Below are positions 18,517 to 27,769 of a stretch of DNA of 64,000 bases, piece by piece. The notes under the pieces are model-generated. The model did not search any database, was not told where the DNA came from, and saw only the letters and a program-made list of their open reading frames with translations. This DNA is from Croceimicrobium sp965228705 (GTDB taxonomy: Bacteria > Bacteroidota > Bacteroidia > Flavobacteriales > Schleiferiaceae): assembly GCF_965228705.1 (NCBI RefSeq), contig NZ_OZ245832.1:1550001-1614000 (forward strand). Direction: 5' to 3'. Made by a program: the position numbers and the translations under genes. The stretch's first letter is position 1. Every line of letters begins with the position of its first letter.

Positions 18517-19529
18517 CTATTTGTAATAGGATTGATACCAATTAACAAATTGTTTTAAACCCTCGGCTATATTAGTACTGGGCTCATAGCCCACGTATTT
18601 TTTCAGACGATCTACCGAAGCATAGGTTTTGTAAACATCACCCTCCTGCATTTCCATCATCTTCAATTCCGCTTTCTTACCCAAGGCTGTTTCCAGGGTT
18701 GGATAAAATCTAAAAGCTTCACCGGTTGATTATTTCCAATGTTGAAGATTTGCGCCACTTTAGCAAAAGGTTCTTTACGGATTACTCCTATGACACCTTC
18801 CACAATATCATCGATAAAGGTGAAGTCGCGCCATAGTTCGCCATAGTTAAACACTTTAATAGGCTCTCCTTTAATGATAGCACGCGTAAAAAGGAAGGCG
18901 GCCATATCCGGTCGGCCCCAGGGACCATAAACCGTGAAAAAGCGAAGTCCTGTACATGGAAAGCCATACAAGTGATTATAGGTATGAGCCATTAGCTCAT
19001 TGCTCTTTTTTGTAGCGGCATATAGACTTACGGGCTCATCTACCCGGTCTGACTCTGAAAAGGGAACTTCACTTGTATTTCCATAAACGGAAGAACTGGA
19101 AGCGTATACCAAATGCTTTACATCATTTCGACGACAGGCTTCCAAAATATTGGCAAAACCCACGACATTGGACTGCACATATGCATCAGGATTTAATATT
19201 GAATACCGGACTCCAGCCTGAGCTGCAAGATGAAGGATTTGATAGGGCTTCTCCTCTTCTACCAGATGAAACAGACCATCTTTATTTGTAAGGTCTAATT
19301 GTAAGAAGCTTAATTTATCAAATTGGCTGCTTGCTGTTTTAGTTTGACGGATAAAGGTATCACTGTGCACATCAATACCCAATTCATTTAAACGATCCAA
19401 TTTTAACTGAACATCGTAATAGGTATTGAGATTATCAATGCCGATAATCTCATAGCCAAGGCCCAGTAATTTACGGGCAGTATGGTAGCCAATAAATCCG
19501 GCAATACCTGTAATTAAAATCTTTTGCAT
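18517..19529 (-). pseudogene. UDP-glucuronate 4-epimerase (GAE type), single-base frameshift
   Basis: An extended SDR that would interconvert UDP-GlcA and UDP-GalA. It has TGIAGFIGYH at residues 7-16, the long NLNTYYDVQLKLDRLN insert of GAE enzymes, SSSSVYG near 143, YAATKKSNE near 169 and TVYGPWGRPDMA near 198. The frame is intact from 19529 to about 18704, then shifts and stops at 18663. Shifting frame once in the 12 bases 18693-18704 restores a conserved tail (EMQEGDV, ASVDRLKKYVGYEP) to a stop at 18517-18519. The restored length is 337 residues, normal for the family. One missing base, for example an A in a CAAACCC context, explains it. This may be a true inactivating mutation or a sequencing error; everything else in the gene looks functional. 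Confidence 0.85.
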
Positions 19530-19621
19530 GCTTAGAGTTGCTTAGTGTGTATTCGTTTCTACCGAAACACTTCAATTAAAATTTAATCAATAATCTGAAG
19601 GATGGATTTACAGCAATGTGC

Positions 19622-21535
19622 TTAGGCATTAACTTCTGCTTTATTTATCCATTGATCATACCACATCTGGAACATCAAAATGTACCAGATCACCGGACTG
19701 TAATGCATCTTACGCTCATTGAATCTGCGTATTTCAGACAATACAAATGGAACATTCAATAAGCCTGACCATTGCAAAGCTTCTTCAGACAGATATTTTT
19801 CTTGCAAGAAAAATAGGTCCTTACGCAACCATTCTAATACAGGAATTGAAAAGCCCGTTTTTGGTCTTTCCATCATTTCCCTTGGAACGTACTCATGAAC
19901 AATGTCCCTGAGAATATCCTTTCCAATTTTAGATCCGTCTTGATATTTAAAACTAAGAGGTAAGCGCGCCGAAAACTCCAATAAACGATGATCCAAAAAG
20001 GGCTCTCGTCCTTCCAGTGAAACACTCATGGTTGCTCGATCAACCTTAGTGAGGATATCATTTTGAAGGTAATCCTGGTAATCAGCTAACATAAAGCTGT
20101 CTTCAGCCTGGCTTAGTTTTTTAACCTGAGATGCCTTTGCTTTAAGGTCCTTGGACTCGGGCTTGTTCGTCAATAATTTTGCGATATACTCCTCTGGCTT
20201 TCGCTTTGCGTAGTAAAATAACTTAGCCGCTTCTACATTTTCAGATGTATTAAGACTGGCTAAAAAAGAAGAAGCTTTATGTGCGGTTGCTTCATTCTTA
20301 ATCCAGCTTTTGGCGAGAGGAGCCATTAAGGCCATTGCAGGCTTAAATGCCTTAGGCACTTTTTTAAGCTTGTTAAGATTGCTGGCTTGTTGAAAATAGC
20401 TGTTGTAACCAAAGAACAGCTCATCACCGGCATCCGCAGAGAGGGCCACCGTTACCTTTTGTTTAGCCAGCTTACTAACCAGAATTGTTGGAATTGCTGA
20501 ACTATCTCCAAAAGGTTCATCGTAGAAAAAAGGTAAATCCTTGATGATTTCCTGAGCTTCTTTAGTAGAGCAGAAATACTCTGTATGATCAGTTCCCAGG
20601 TATTCTGCCGTTTCCTTCGCAAAAGGAGCCTCATTGTTCCCCTCTTCAAAACCTATAGTAAAGGTTTTTATCTTCTCCTGGGATTGCCCTTGAAGAATTG
20701 AGGTTACAGCGGTACTATCATATCCGCCACTTAAAAACACCCCAACGGGAACATCTGCAACCATTCGGTATTGGCAAGCAGATTTCATTAATTCGTGCAA
20801 TTGATTCTTAGCCTCATCATAGCTAAGCTTCAATTTAGGCTGACTATAAAAGGTACTGGGATCCCAGTATTTTTCTATCTCAATTTTCTTCGATGAAAGA
20901 TCAATGGTCAGATGATGCCCAGGCTCTAATTTGAAAGTCTCTTTAAATATGGAATTAGGAGCTGCTATGTAGCCATACTGCAGGTACTCTGCCAATACTT
21001 CCGGAGCTATTTCCTTTTTAAAGTTTGGATGGGCCATAAGAGCTTTCAACTCCGATCCAAATAAGAAATGATCCTCTGATCGGAAATAATACAAAGGCTT
21101 TACCCCGGCACGATCGCGGCTTATGGAAAGTGTATTCTTTTCGCGATTGTAAATGGTGAACACGAACATGCCTATAAAGCGATGAACTGCATCCAATCCC
21201 CATTCATCGTAAGCATGTAAAATAACTTCTGTGTCTGAATTGGAGTTAAACTCATGCCCTAAGGCAATTAGCTCATCTTTAATTTCCTGATAATTATATA
21301 CTTCCCCATTAAATACACAAGAGAGATGTTTATAATGCATGGGTTGGTGTCCTCCATGACTAAGATCTATAATGGACAAACGAGCTTGACCAAAACCAAT
21401 TAGACAATGCTCATTCTCAAAAGTTTCAGCTCCACTATCATCCGGCCCCCGATGGTGAAGACTGGCTACCATAGCTTGAAGGCTTTCGGTAGAAGCCGTC
21501 TTAGTAAAATCAATAAATCCTGCTATACCACACAT
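19622..21535 (-). CDS. asnB: AsnB-type glutamine-dependent amidotransferase
   Basis: An asparagine-synthase family enzyme of 637 residues. The N-terminal class II glutaminase starts MCGIAGF with Cys2 as nucleophile. The C-terminal synthetase domain has the ATP PP-loop LSGGYDSTAV near residue 268 and the SADAGDELFFGYN and SLEGREPFLDHRLLE segments. Its place inside the polysaccharide operon, 3 bases downstream of a deacetylase-like gene, suggests it amidates a uronic acid (as proposed for WbpS-like proteins in Pseudomonas O-antigen loci) rather than making asparagine. Family membership is clear; the role is inferred from position. Confidence 0.88.
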   Translation of the reverse strand: MCGIAGFIDFTKTASTESLQAMVASLHHRGPDDSGAETFENEHCLIGFGQARLSIIDLSHGGHQPMHYKHLSCVFNGEVYNYQEIKDELIALGHEFNSNSDTEVILHAYDEWGLDAVHRFIGMFVFTIYNREKNTLSISRDRAGVKPLYYFRSEDHFLFGSELKALMAHPNFKKEIAPEVLAEYLQYGYIAAPNSIFKETFKLEPGHHLTIDLSSKKIEIEKYWDPSTFYSQPKLKLSYDEAKNQLHELMKSACQYRMVADVPVGVFLSGGYDSTAVTSILQGQSQEKIKTFTIGFEEGNNEAPFAKETAEYLGTDHTEYFCSTKEAQEIIKDLPFFYDEPFGDSSAIPTILVSKLAKQKVTVALSADAGDELFFGYNSYFQQASNLNKLKKVPKAFKPAMALMAPLAKSWIKNEATAHKASSFLASLNTSENVEAAKLFYYAKRKPEEYIAKLLTNKPESKDLKAKASQVKKLSQAEDSFMLADYQDYLQNDILTKVDRATMSVSLEGREPFLDHRLLEFSARLPLSFKYQDGSKIGKDILRDIVHEYVPREMMERPKTGFSIPVLEWLRKDLFFLQEKYLSEEALQWSGLLNVPFVLSEIRRFNERKMHYSPVIWYILMFQMWYDQWINKAEVNA

Positions 21536-21538
21536 ACC

Positions 21539-22660
21539 TTATTTCGAATAAAGTTGGCCCAAATCATCTGTACTCATAAAAATCACATCGGGATATTTCG
21601 TGGTCAGACGACCCAAAAGTTGATCCAATAACCGAAGGTTCTTTGTTCTGTTGTCCTCATCCAACCTTCCCATGAAGTTCACACGATGGCTGCTTATAAC
21701 GGCCGGCTTTTTCCAAAAAAAGGCATTCTCAATTTCCTTGAAAGCCTGATCAACCAGTTCTGGTTTAGAGAGATGTTCTGAAGGTTCAAACATCACATTT
21801 CTAACGATTGACATCAATCCGGAACTGTTTCTTTTTGCTTGCCAATGGTATTTTTTCTCAATCTTTAATTCCAAGCCCGGAGCAGGAACCCTCTGTACAT
21901 GAGTTCCTTGTAAATATTTTACGCCTTGTACCCACAAATGCTGTTCTATTTGAGAAGACCATGTGTAACAAGGTGCGATGAAGCTTAGTGATTTAAAGCC
22001 CCAGATTTCCTCGAAGAGTTGCATACCGGAGTCAATTATAGACTTCTCCGATTCATATTCATGAGAATAGGCGCGACCAAAAGAATCTAAATAGTCTTTT
22101 CTACCACTGGTTCTTCCTTGTCCCGCTACCGTAAACTGCCCTTCTAAAAAAGCATCCATAAAGCGCTGGTCCCCGGCCTGCAATGCCTCTAACCATCGAT
22201 TCACATTTACGTGCTCTCGACCGTGAAATTGCATCTGAATCAGACCATCTTTCAATCCCTGGTTATAAAGCTCCATTACAGAATCCGTTTCCGAATATTC
22301 GCTAAGCGTTTCTACAAAGCTTTTGTAATGGTATTCCTTATAATTCGCCTTTTGAATCTTGTCGAAATCAGGATTGGCAACCACATTGTTTAAGGTAAAT
22401 TTGGCCGGTTTCCCGTCTGCCCCTTTATACTTGGCCAAGACTTCCAAAAGCCCGCTAAGATCTTGGTTTCTCTCAACCGCATCAAAGCGATTATAACTGC
22501 AATGGTCTACTAAATAGCCCTTACCTCTAAGCGTATCCAATGATTTCTTGGATCGCGTGCGGATCATTCCCCAATCATCGCTTTCAAAAAGAACAATCTT
22601 CTTCTTGGTCGACTTGCCGAAGGAATTAAACAAATTCTGTTTGAGCGTGGTCTTGTTCAA
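21539..22660 (-). CDS. polysaccharide (de)acetylase-like protein, copy B
   Basis: A paralogue of the protein at 11936-13066. It shares the ordered motifs D28-D29 (FESDDWG), H146/H150 (HGREH preceded by QFH) and SSHRVNF near residue 327, but most other residues differ, so the copies are old and probably act on different residues. Motif 3 is altered to FIAPCYTWSS. No signal peptide is seen. It sits between asnB and fnlC in the same operon. A cytoplasmic deacetylase or amidohydrolase on a lipid-linked or nucleotide sugar is the best guess; no activity is proven for the family as far as I know. Confidence 0.7.
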   Translation of the reverse strand: MNKTTLKQNLFNSFGKSTKKKIVLFESDDWGMIRTRSKKSLDTLRGKGYLVDHCSYNRFDAVERNQDLSGLLEVLAKYKGADGKPAKFTLNNVVANPDFDKIQKANYKEYHYKSFVETLSEYSETDSVMELYNQGLKDGLIQMQFHGREHVNVNRWLEALQAGDQRFMDAFLEGQFTVAGQGRTSGRKDYLDSFGRAYSHEYESEKSIIDSGMQLFEEIWGFKSLSFIAPCYTWSSQIEQHLWVQGVKYLQGTHVQRVPAPGLELKIEKKYHWQAKRNSSGLMSIVRNVMFEPSEHLSKPELVDQAFKEIENAFFWKKPAVISSHRVNFMGRLDEDNRTKNLRLLDQLLGRLTTKYPDVIFMSTDDLGQLYSK

Positions 22661-22666
22661 TTTACT

Positions 22667-23818
22667 TTAAGCTTTCCAAACCGTTCTATTCACATAATCC
22701 GTATAACTCAAAATGATCTTAACCATTTTTTGAGACACGTTTGGCATGCTGTAATCGGCAACTTGTCTAAAGTCTCGCTGTTCTCCTACAGATTGCAATT
22801 CAACTTGCTTAATTCCCTGTAAGATTCGCTCAGGACTTAAGCCCACCATCATAACAGAGGCTTCCTCCATCGCCTCCGGGCGTTCATGAGCCTCGCGAAT
22901 ATTGAGAGCACGGAAATTTAAGATTGAAGACTCTTCCGAAATAGTACCGCTGTCTGACAATACTGCCTTGGCATTTACCTGTAAGGCATTATAATCTGAG
23001 AATCCCATCGGTTTTTGCCACTGAATAAGACTATTCAAGCTAATATCCGATTGCTTACTTTCTTTTATTTGCTCCAAGCGTTTGCGGGTGCGCGGATGGG
23101 TTGAAACTATAATCGGTAACTGGTACTCCTCGGCGAGAATGTTTAAGGTTTCCAGAAGGTTGAAGAAGTTTCGATCCGAGGATATATTTTCTTCCCTATG
23201 TGCCGAAACAAGGAAATATTGGTTCTTCTCCAAATTCAGTTTCTGAAGAATATCAGAGGCTGCAATTTTGTCCTTATAGGCATCCAGGACTTCAAACATT
23301 GGAGATCCCGTTTTAATAATACGATCGGGAGACAATCCTTCGCGTAATAAGTATTCGCGGGCAATGGAAGAATAAGTCAGATTAATATCCGCTATGTGGT
23401 CAACAATTTTCCGGTTTGTTTCTTCCGGAACCCTTTGATCAAAGCAGCGATTACCTGCTTCCATGTGGAAGATAGGAATCTTACGCTTCTTGGCGGGAAT
23501 GGCGCATAAGCAGGAATTGGTATCACCTAAGACTAAAAATGCATCAGGCTGTTCCTGCTCCAAAATTGGATCAATGGCAATTAAAATTTTACCTACCGTT
23601 TCGGTGGCATTGGCACCAGCTGCATTCAAGAAATGATCTGGCTTCCGTACTCCTAAATCTTCATAGAATACTTCATTAAGCTCAAAATCGTAATTCTGCC
23701 CGGTGTGTACAGTAATATGTTCTATCGCAGGACTTTCATCAAGAGCATACATCACTCTAGATAATCGAATGATCTCAGGACGCGTACCTACAACGGTTAA
23801 AACCTTTAACTTCTTCAT
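22667..23818 (-). CDS. fnlC: UDP-N-acetyl-L-fucosamine synthase (C2 epimerase)
   Basis: The last step to UDP-L-FucNAc, by epimerising C2. It is a non-hydrolysing UDP-GlcNAc 2-epimerase-like GT-B protein of 383 residues. The GTRPEIIRLSRV start, LGDTNSCLCAIPAKKRKIPIFHMEAGNRCFDQRVPEE block and DHIADINLTYS segment are those of the FnlC/CapG branch rather than generic WecB. Its partners FnlB and FnlA lie just upstream in the operon, which supports the assignment. Confidence 0.92.
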   Translation of the reverse strand: MKKLKVLTVVGTRPEIIRLSRVMYALDESPAIEHITVHTGQNYDFELNEVFYEDLGVRKPDHFLNAAGANATETVGKILIAIDPILEQEQPDAFLVLGDTNSCLCAIPAKKRKIPIFHMEAGNRCFDQRVPEETNRKIVDHIADINLTYSSIAREYLLREGLSPDRIIKTGSPMFEVLDAYKDKIAASDILQKLNLEKNQYFLVSAHREENISSDRNFFNLLETLNILAEEYQLPIIVSTHPRTRKRLEQIKESKQSDISLNSLIQWQKPMGFSDYNALQVNAKAVLSDSGTISEESSILNFRALNIREAHERPEAMEEASVMMVGLSPERILQGIKQVELQSVGEQRDFRQVADYSMPNVSQKMVKIILSYTDYVNRTVWKA

Positions 23819-23835
23819 TTTAAACTACCGTATTA

Positions 23836-24963
23836 TTAATCTAGTTCAACTTTCTCAAACCAGGTATCTGGATCCTCTGGGTTATAAGGCTCATTAATCC
23901 AGAATACTGTTATCAATTCTTCTTGTCCAATATTTTTAATGTTGTGCGTATACCAAATGGGCATATCAACATAAGATGGATTTTCACCATCTAATTCAAA
24001 ATCCAAAACTTCATTGGTTCCAATTCTGCGTAACTGAATTCTCGCCTTACCTTGAATTACTGCAAATCGCTCAATCTTACGTGTATGGAAATGTTCGCCT
24101 CTGGTAATCTCGGGACGTGTGGTTGAAAAAGAGGTTTGACCGGATATTCCAGCTCGCATTAATTCTACAAAATGCCCTCGATTATCGCTATGCTTCGTAA
24201 AACGCCGTGGGAAATAATCTTTCTTGGGCATATAGCAGCGGTAGGTATTGAAGAGATTATGCTCAAATTTAGAGTTGATTTGTGGTATTTCTCCACCTTC
24301 CTGATATACCTCGCGATAGCCTTGAAGTAAAGCCAATATTTCAGAAACCTTCGACTCAGAGCTATGATTCACGAGCAGTTCAGGCTCATTTACAGACTCA
24401 TTGATATTCTTTACAATTTCGGATACCAATTCCCCAACATAAATAAGCTTTAGATTACCATCAACATCAATGCGAGGCACATCATCATGCGCTACTTGAT
24501 GACAGAAAGTGGCCACTACCGAATTATAAAAGGGCTGGCCGAAGGGACCAAAAACATTGGGAATTACCATACCAGTAAAAAGCGCTCCTGAACGCTTTGC
24601 CCAATCAGACAATGCTTCGCGTGCTTCTCGCTTCGATTTTCCGTAAATATTGTCTCTCTCCTCCTGAGTGGAAGAGGATATTAATACATGAGGACGACTA
24701 TCCGTACGCTCTAAGGCTTCGATAAGCTTTTGAGTTAAGCCGGTATTCATTCGATAGATCTCCTCAGGATCATTATGGCGATTTAGGGCGGCCAAATGCA
24801 CAATTACATCACACTTTGCCACAAAGTCATCCATTCCTTCAGGATTATCAAAATACCCTCTGTCAAATGGAACTAAGTCAAATTGCTCTTTATCTAAGCT
24901 AAGGGTTTGACTCAGGTGATAACCAACGAAACCATTTTGGCCGGTAATTCCAATTTTTTTCAT
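23836..24963 (-). CDS. fnlB: UDP-FucNAc pathway bifunctional reductase/epimerase (CapF type)
   Basis: The second enzyme of the UDP-L-FucNAc route. The N-terminal SDR domain (residues 1-245) has GITGQNGFVGYHL and the YGKSKREA catalytic segment near 117. The C-terminal cupin domain (about 255-375) carries TRGEHFHTRKIERF with the metal-binding histidines and YVDMPIWYTHNIKNIG. This two-domain order and the 375-residue length are those of CapF/FnlB. It is preceded by a separate small cupin gene and by fnlA. Confidence 0.93.
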   Translation of the reverse strand: MKKIGITGQNGFVGYHLSQTLSLDKEQFDLVPFDRGYFDNPEGMDDFVAKCDVIVHLAALNRHNDPEEIYRMNTGLTQKLIEALERTDSRPHVLISSSTQEERDNIYGKSKREAREALSDWAKRSGALFTGMVIPNVFGPFGQPFYNSVVATFCHQVAHDDVPRIDVDGNLKLIYVGELVSEIVKNINESVNEPELLVNHSSESKVSEILALLQGYREVYQEGGEIPQINSKFEHNLFNTYRCYMPKKDYFPRRFTKHSDNRGHFVELMRAGISGQTSFSTTRPEITRGEHFHTRKIERFAVIQGKARIQLRRIGTNEVLDFELDGENPSYVDMPIWYTHNIKNIGQEELITVFWINEPYNPEDPDTWFEKVELD

Positions 24964-25006
24964 GGTAAAATATTGTTGTTAGAAGTAGATTAGTTGGATG
25001 TAGACT

Positions 25007-25414
25007 TTATTCCCAAGGGATATCTGTGAGATCTGCTCGGTAATCATCAGACTTGGATTGCTCCAAGGTAGCATCGGAAAAAACCAGTAAAAGACTACCC
25101 TTTTCTAATGACTCAAAACCATTGTACATTCCCATTGGGATGCTTAGCACTTCTGGTTGAGCGTCATTTAACTCATAATCGCCCAGCAGTTCTTGTGTTT
25201 CCAAAGACCTCAGCTTAACCCGAAAACGACCTTTAATGACATGGAACCACTTGCTCTCCAGTTTATGCCCTTGCCATGCTCGCCGTACTCCTAATTCCGG
25301 CTGAATGCTATAAAAACGCTTGACTTGCGACATGTCAAAGTCATTGATAAAGGAAATAGATCCTCGCGAATCGATATGCCGATTACCTTTTATTATTATC
25401 GCTGATTTATCCAA
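25007..25414 (-). CDS. small cupin protein, WxcM/FdtA-like sugar isomerase family
   Basis: A 135-residue single-domain cupin resembling the WxcM-like / dTDP-4-keto-6-deoxyhexose 3,4-ketoisomerase group: DSRGSISFINDFD near residue 17, RRAWQGHKLESKWFHVIKGRFRVKL near 44-68 and IPMGMYNGFESL near 91. These isomerases often precede an aminotransferase in making 3-amino sugars. Here it sits between fnlA and fnlB, so it could instead help the FucNAc branch as a 5-epimerase-like partner, or act in the dTDP-sugar branch. The function is open; only the fold and family are seen. Confidence 0.7.
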   Translation of the reverse strand: MDKSAIIIKGNRHIDSRGSISFINDFDMSQVKRFYSIQPELGVRRAWQGHKLESKWFHVIKGRFRVKLRSLETQELLGDYELNDAQPEVLSIPMGMYNGFESLEKGSLLLVFSDATLEQSKSDDYRADLTDIPWE

Positions 25415-25444
25415 TGCTCTCTGGATTGCTAAATTCCTTTTTCC

Positions 25445-26476
25445 CTATACAAGAAAATCTTCCACTTCCTCTCCAAAAAGCTCTTGTCGAACATAAGCCA
25501 GCTTCTTCACCAAACTCTTTACGCCTTCCACGTCCAATCTATTGGTATTATGGGAGTGATAATCTTCGATTTCTGAAATATTGGCTTCGCCTTCCGAGAA
25601 ATACAAAGCATAATTCAAATCACGATTATCGGCAGGAATTCGGTAAAAGTCACCCATATCCTCCGCTTTGATCATTTCTTCTCGAGTACAAAGCGTTTCA
25701 TAGAGTTTCTCTCCATGGCGGGTTCCGATAACTTTTATTTCGTTATCCTGACCCGATAGTTCTTTCATAGCTTGGGCCAGATCACCAATGGTCGAAGCCG
25801 GTGCTTTATTTACAAACAGGTCTCCAGAGTTCCCATGCTCAAATGCAAACAGTACCAAATCAACAGCATCATGCAAGCTCATCAAGAAACGGGTCATATT
25901 AGGATCCGTAACCGTTAAAGCTTGATTCGATTTCAATTGATTAATAAACAATGGAATTACTGAACCTCTGGAAGCCATTACATTTCCGTAGCGAGTTAAG
26001 CAAACGGTCGTATCCTTCAGGTTTCGGCTTTCCGCAATCGCCACTTTTTCCATCATTGCTTTGGAAATTCCCATCGCATTAATAGGATAGGCTGCTTTAT
26101 CGGTACTCAAACAAATTACCTTTCGCACGGAGTTCATACCCGCAGCGCGAATAACGTTATGCGTTCCTTCCACATTGGTTTTAACCGCTTGCATTGGAAA
26201 GAACTCACAAGATGGTACTTGCTTTAAGGCGGCAGCATGAAAAATATAATCAACTCCCCTTGTGGCAGGCTCTACACTTTCGAAATCGCGGACATCCCCA
26301 ATATAAAAGCGCAGTTTGTCAGACTTCAGACGATTACGCATATCGTCTTGCTTCTTTTCATCACGCGAGAAAATTCGAATTTCCGAAAAGTGATCAGTAT
26401 TCAAAAATCGTTGAAGAACGGCATTCCCGAAGGAGCCTGTACCACCAGTAATTAAGAGGGTTTTATCCTTAATCAT
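25445..26476 (-). CDS. fnlA: UDP-GlcNAc 4,6-dehydratase/5-epimerase
   Basis: The first step to UDP-L-FucNAc. The SDR has TGGTGSFGNAVL at residues 10-21, LSTDKAAYPINAMG and the MGISKAMMEK segment, where Met replaces the usual catalytic Tyr as in CapE/FnlA/FlaA1. RYGNVMASRGSVIPLF is also characteristic. Length 343 fits CapE/FnlA. Its start codon region overlaps the end of the upstream GT4 gene by 8 bases. Confidence 0.93.
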   Translation of the reverse strand: MIKDKTLLITGGTGSFGNAVLQRFLNTDHFSEIRIFSRDEKKQDDMRNRLKSDKLRFYIGDVRDFESVEPATRGVDYIFHAAALKQVPSCEFFPMQAVKTNVEGTHNVIRAAGMNSVRKVICLSTDKAAYPINAMGISKAMMEKVAIAESRNLKDTTVCLTRYGNVMASRGSVIPLFINQLKSNQALTVTDPNMTRFLMSLHDAVDLVLFAFEHGNSGDLFVNKAPASTIGDLAQAMKELSGQDNEIKVIGTRHGEKLYETLCTREEMIKAEDMGDFYRIPADNRDLNYALYFSEGEANISEIEDYHSHNTNRLDVEGVKSLVKKLAYVRQELFGEEVEDFLV

Positions 26477-27680
26477 ACTTGTTTTTTTCTAACAATTGTT
26501 CAAAATAATTCTTGAGCTTTTCAGCCTGAATTGAGGCATTAAACTCCTTTTCAGCCACTTTCCTTCCGTTGGCTCCAATTTTTTCCGCTTCTTCGGGATT
26601 ACTCAAAGCCCGTCGCATGGCCGATGCAAAAGACTCCGCATTGCCAGGTTCCGCGAAAATAACCGTTTCGCCATCGCTTAGATAATCAGGAATTTCTCCT
26701 ACTGTGGTTGCACACACTGGTTTAGCGGTTGCTAAATACTCTCCCAATTTTGTAGGAAATCCGCCTTGAGCTTGACGCGAAGCCGGGCGAGGTAAAAGGA
26801 GCACCTTGGCTTTTAAAAGGAAAGAAGGTATTTGGGTTTTGTCCAATTCACCAATGAATTGAACCTGATCTTTTAAATCTAAATTTTGGAGTAAAACTTC
26901 GTGTTTGGGCGAATCTTCATGTCGAGGGCCCGCAATCTTCAATTTCACCTCCGGAAATTCTTCGGATATCGCTTTAAAGGCTTTTAAAAGAACATCAATT
27001 CCATCCTTGTGATTTCCTAACAAACCGATATAAGCTAAATACTGCTCCTGGTTCTCAGAGTCGACCTTTTGACTAAAACGCTCAATATCTACCGTCATCG
27101 GTAAATGAAGAACCGGCAAATTATTAGGATTCTTAAAATTTTGCACTAAGGTTCTGGTCATCAAAGCAATGCCATCCAAAATGTCTATGGTATGCTTCAA
27201 ATATTCCTTAAGCTTCCATTCTTTTAATAGCCGTACTCGAAAAGATAGATTATGTTCCCGATGAAAATCCGGAAACTCCGACATTTCGAGGAAAACCAAA
27301 GCTTTACGACTGCTTTTTTTAAGTCGTTTCCCCACCTTAAAACCCAGTAGGGAATCCTGAATCCAAAAGATAACAGGCTCTTGTCCCGATTTCTTGATCA
27401 GTCTTTTTGCAAAAAGACCGGAATAGAGAAATGGAAACAAATAAGAGTTTAAAAAACCCAACTTAGCCGGAAACTTAAAGGGTGCACTATAATAATGGGC
27501 CGTACCAAACTCCGCTTTGGTAGCTTCATCCAATTGCTGTGGATTAATGCCTAAGAAATGGCTCTCAACCTCAAGGTTTAGAGACTTCAGGCCTTTCATT
27601 AATCCCAAGGTTCGGTTGGCATCGGCACTATTCACCTTAAAAAGTGCGGTATCTCGGACTAATATTACTTTCATAAACAA
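26469..27680 (-). CDS. GT4 glycosyltransferase
   Basis: A 403-residue GT-B protein; a start at 27674 (MKVILV) is as likely as 27680. The C-terminal half has YIGLLGNHKDGIDVLLKAF near residue 217, the donor-binding LLPRPASRQAQGGFPTKLGEYLATAKPV and a final KEFN.. helix typical of GT4. It overlaps fnlA by 8 bases, so it is translated with the FucNAc genes and may use UDP-FucNAc. That is inference from position. Confidence 0.83.
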   Translation of the reverse strand: MFMKVILVRDTALFKVNSADANRTLGLMKGLKSLNLEVESHFLGINPQQLDEATKAEFGTAHYYSAPFKFPAKLGFLNSYLFPFLYSGLFAKRLIKKSGQEPVIFWIQDSLLGFKVGKRLKKSSRKALVFLEMSEFPDFHREHNLSFRVRLLKEWKLKEYLKHTIDILDGIALMTRTLVQNFKNPNNLPVLHLPMTVDIERFSQKVDSENQEQYLAYIGLLGNHKDGIDVLLKAFKAISEEFPEVKLKIAGPRHEDSPKHEVLLQNLDLKDQVQFIGELDKTQIPSFLLKAKVLLLPRPASRQAQGGFPTKLGEYLATAKPVCATTVGEIPDYLSDGETVIFAEPGNAESFASAMRRALSNPEEAEKIGANGRKVAEKEFNASIQAEKLKNYFEQLLEKNKYD

Positions 27681-27769
27681 GAGTAGTAGAGCAGGCTAAT
27701 ACGGTTTCTTTAATAATAGCGGGACTAAATATTGGAGGGCTTCTCTTATAATACTTTGTATACTAATCC

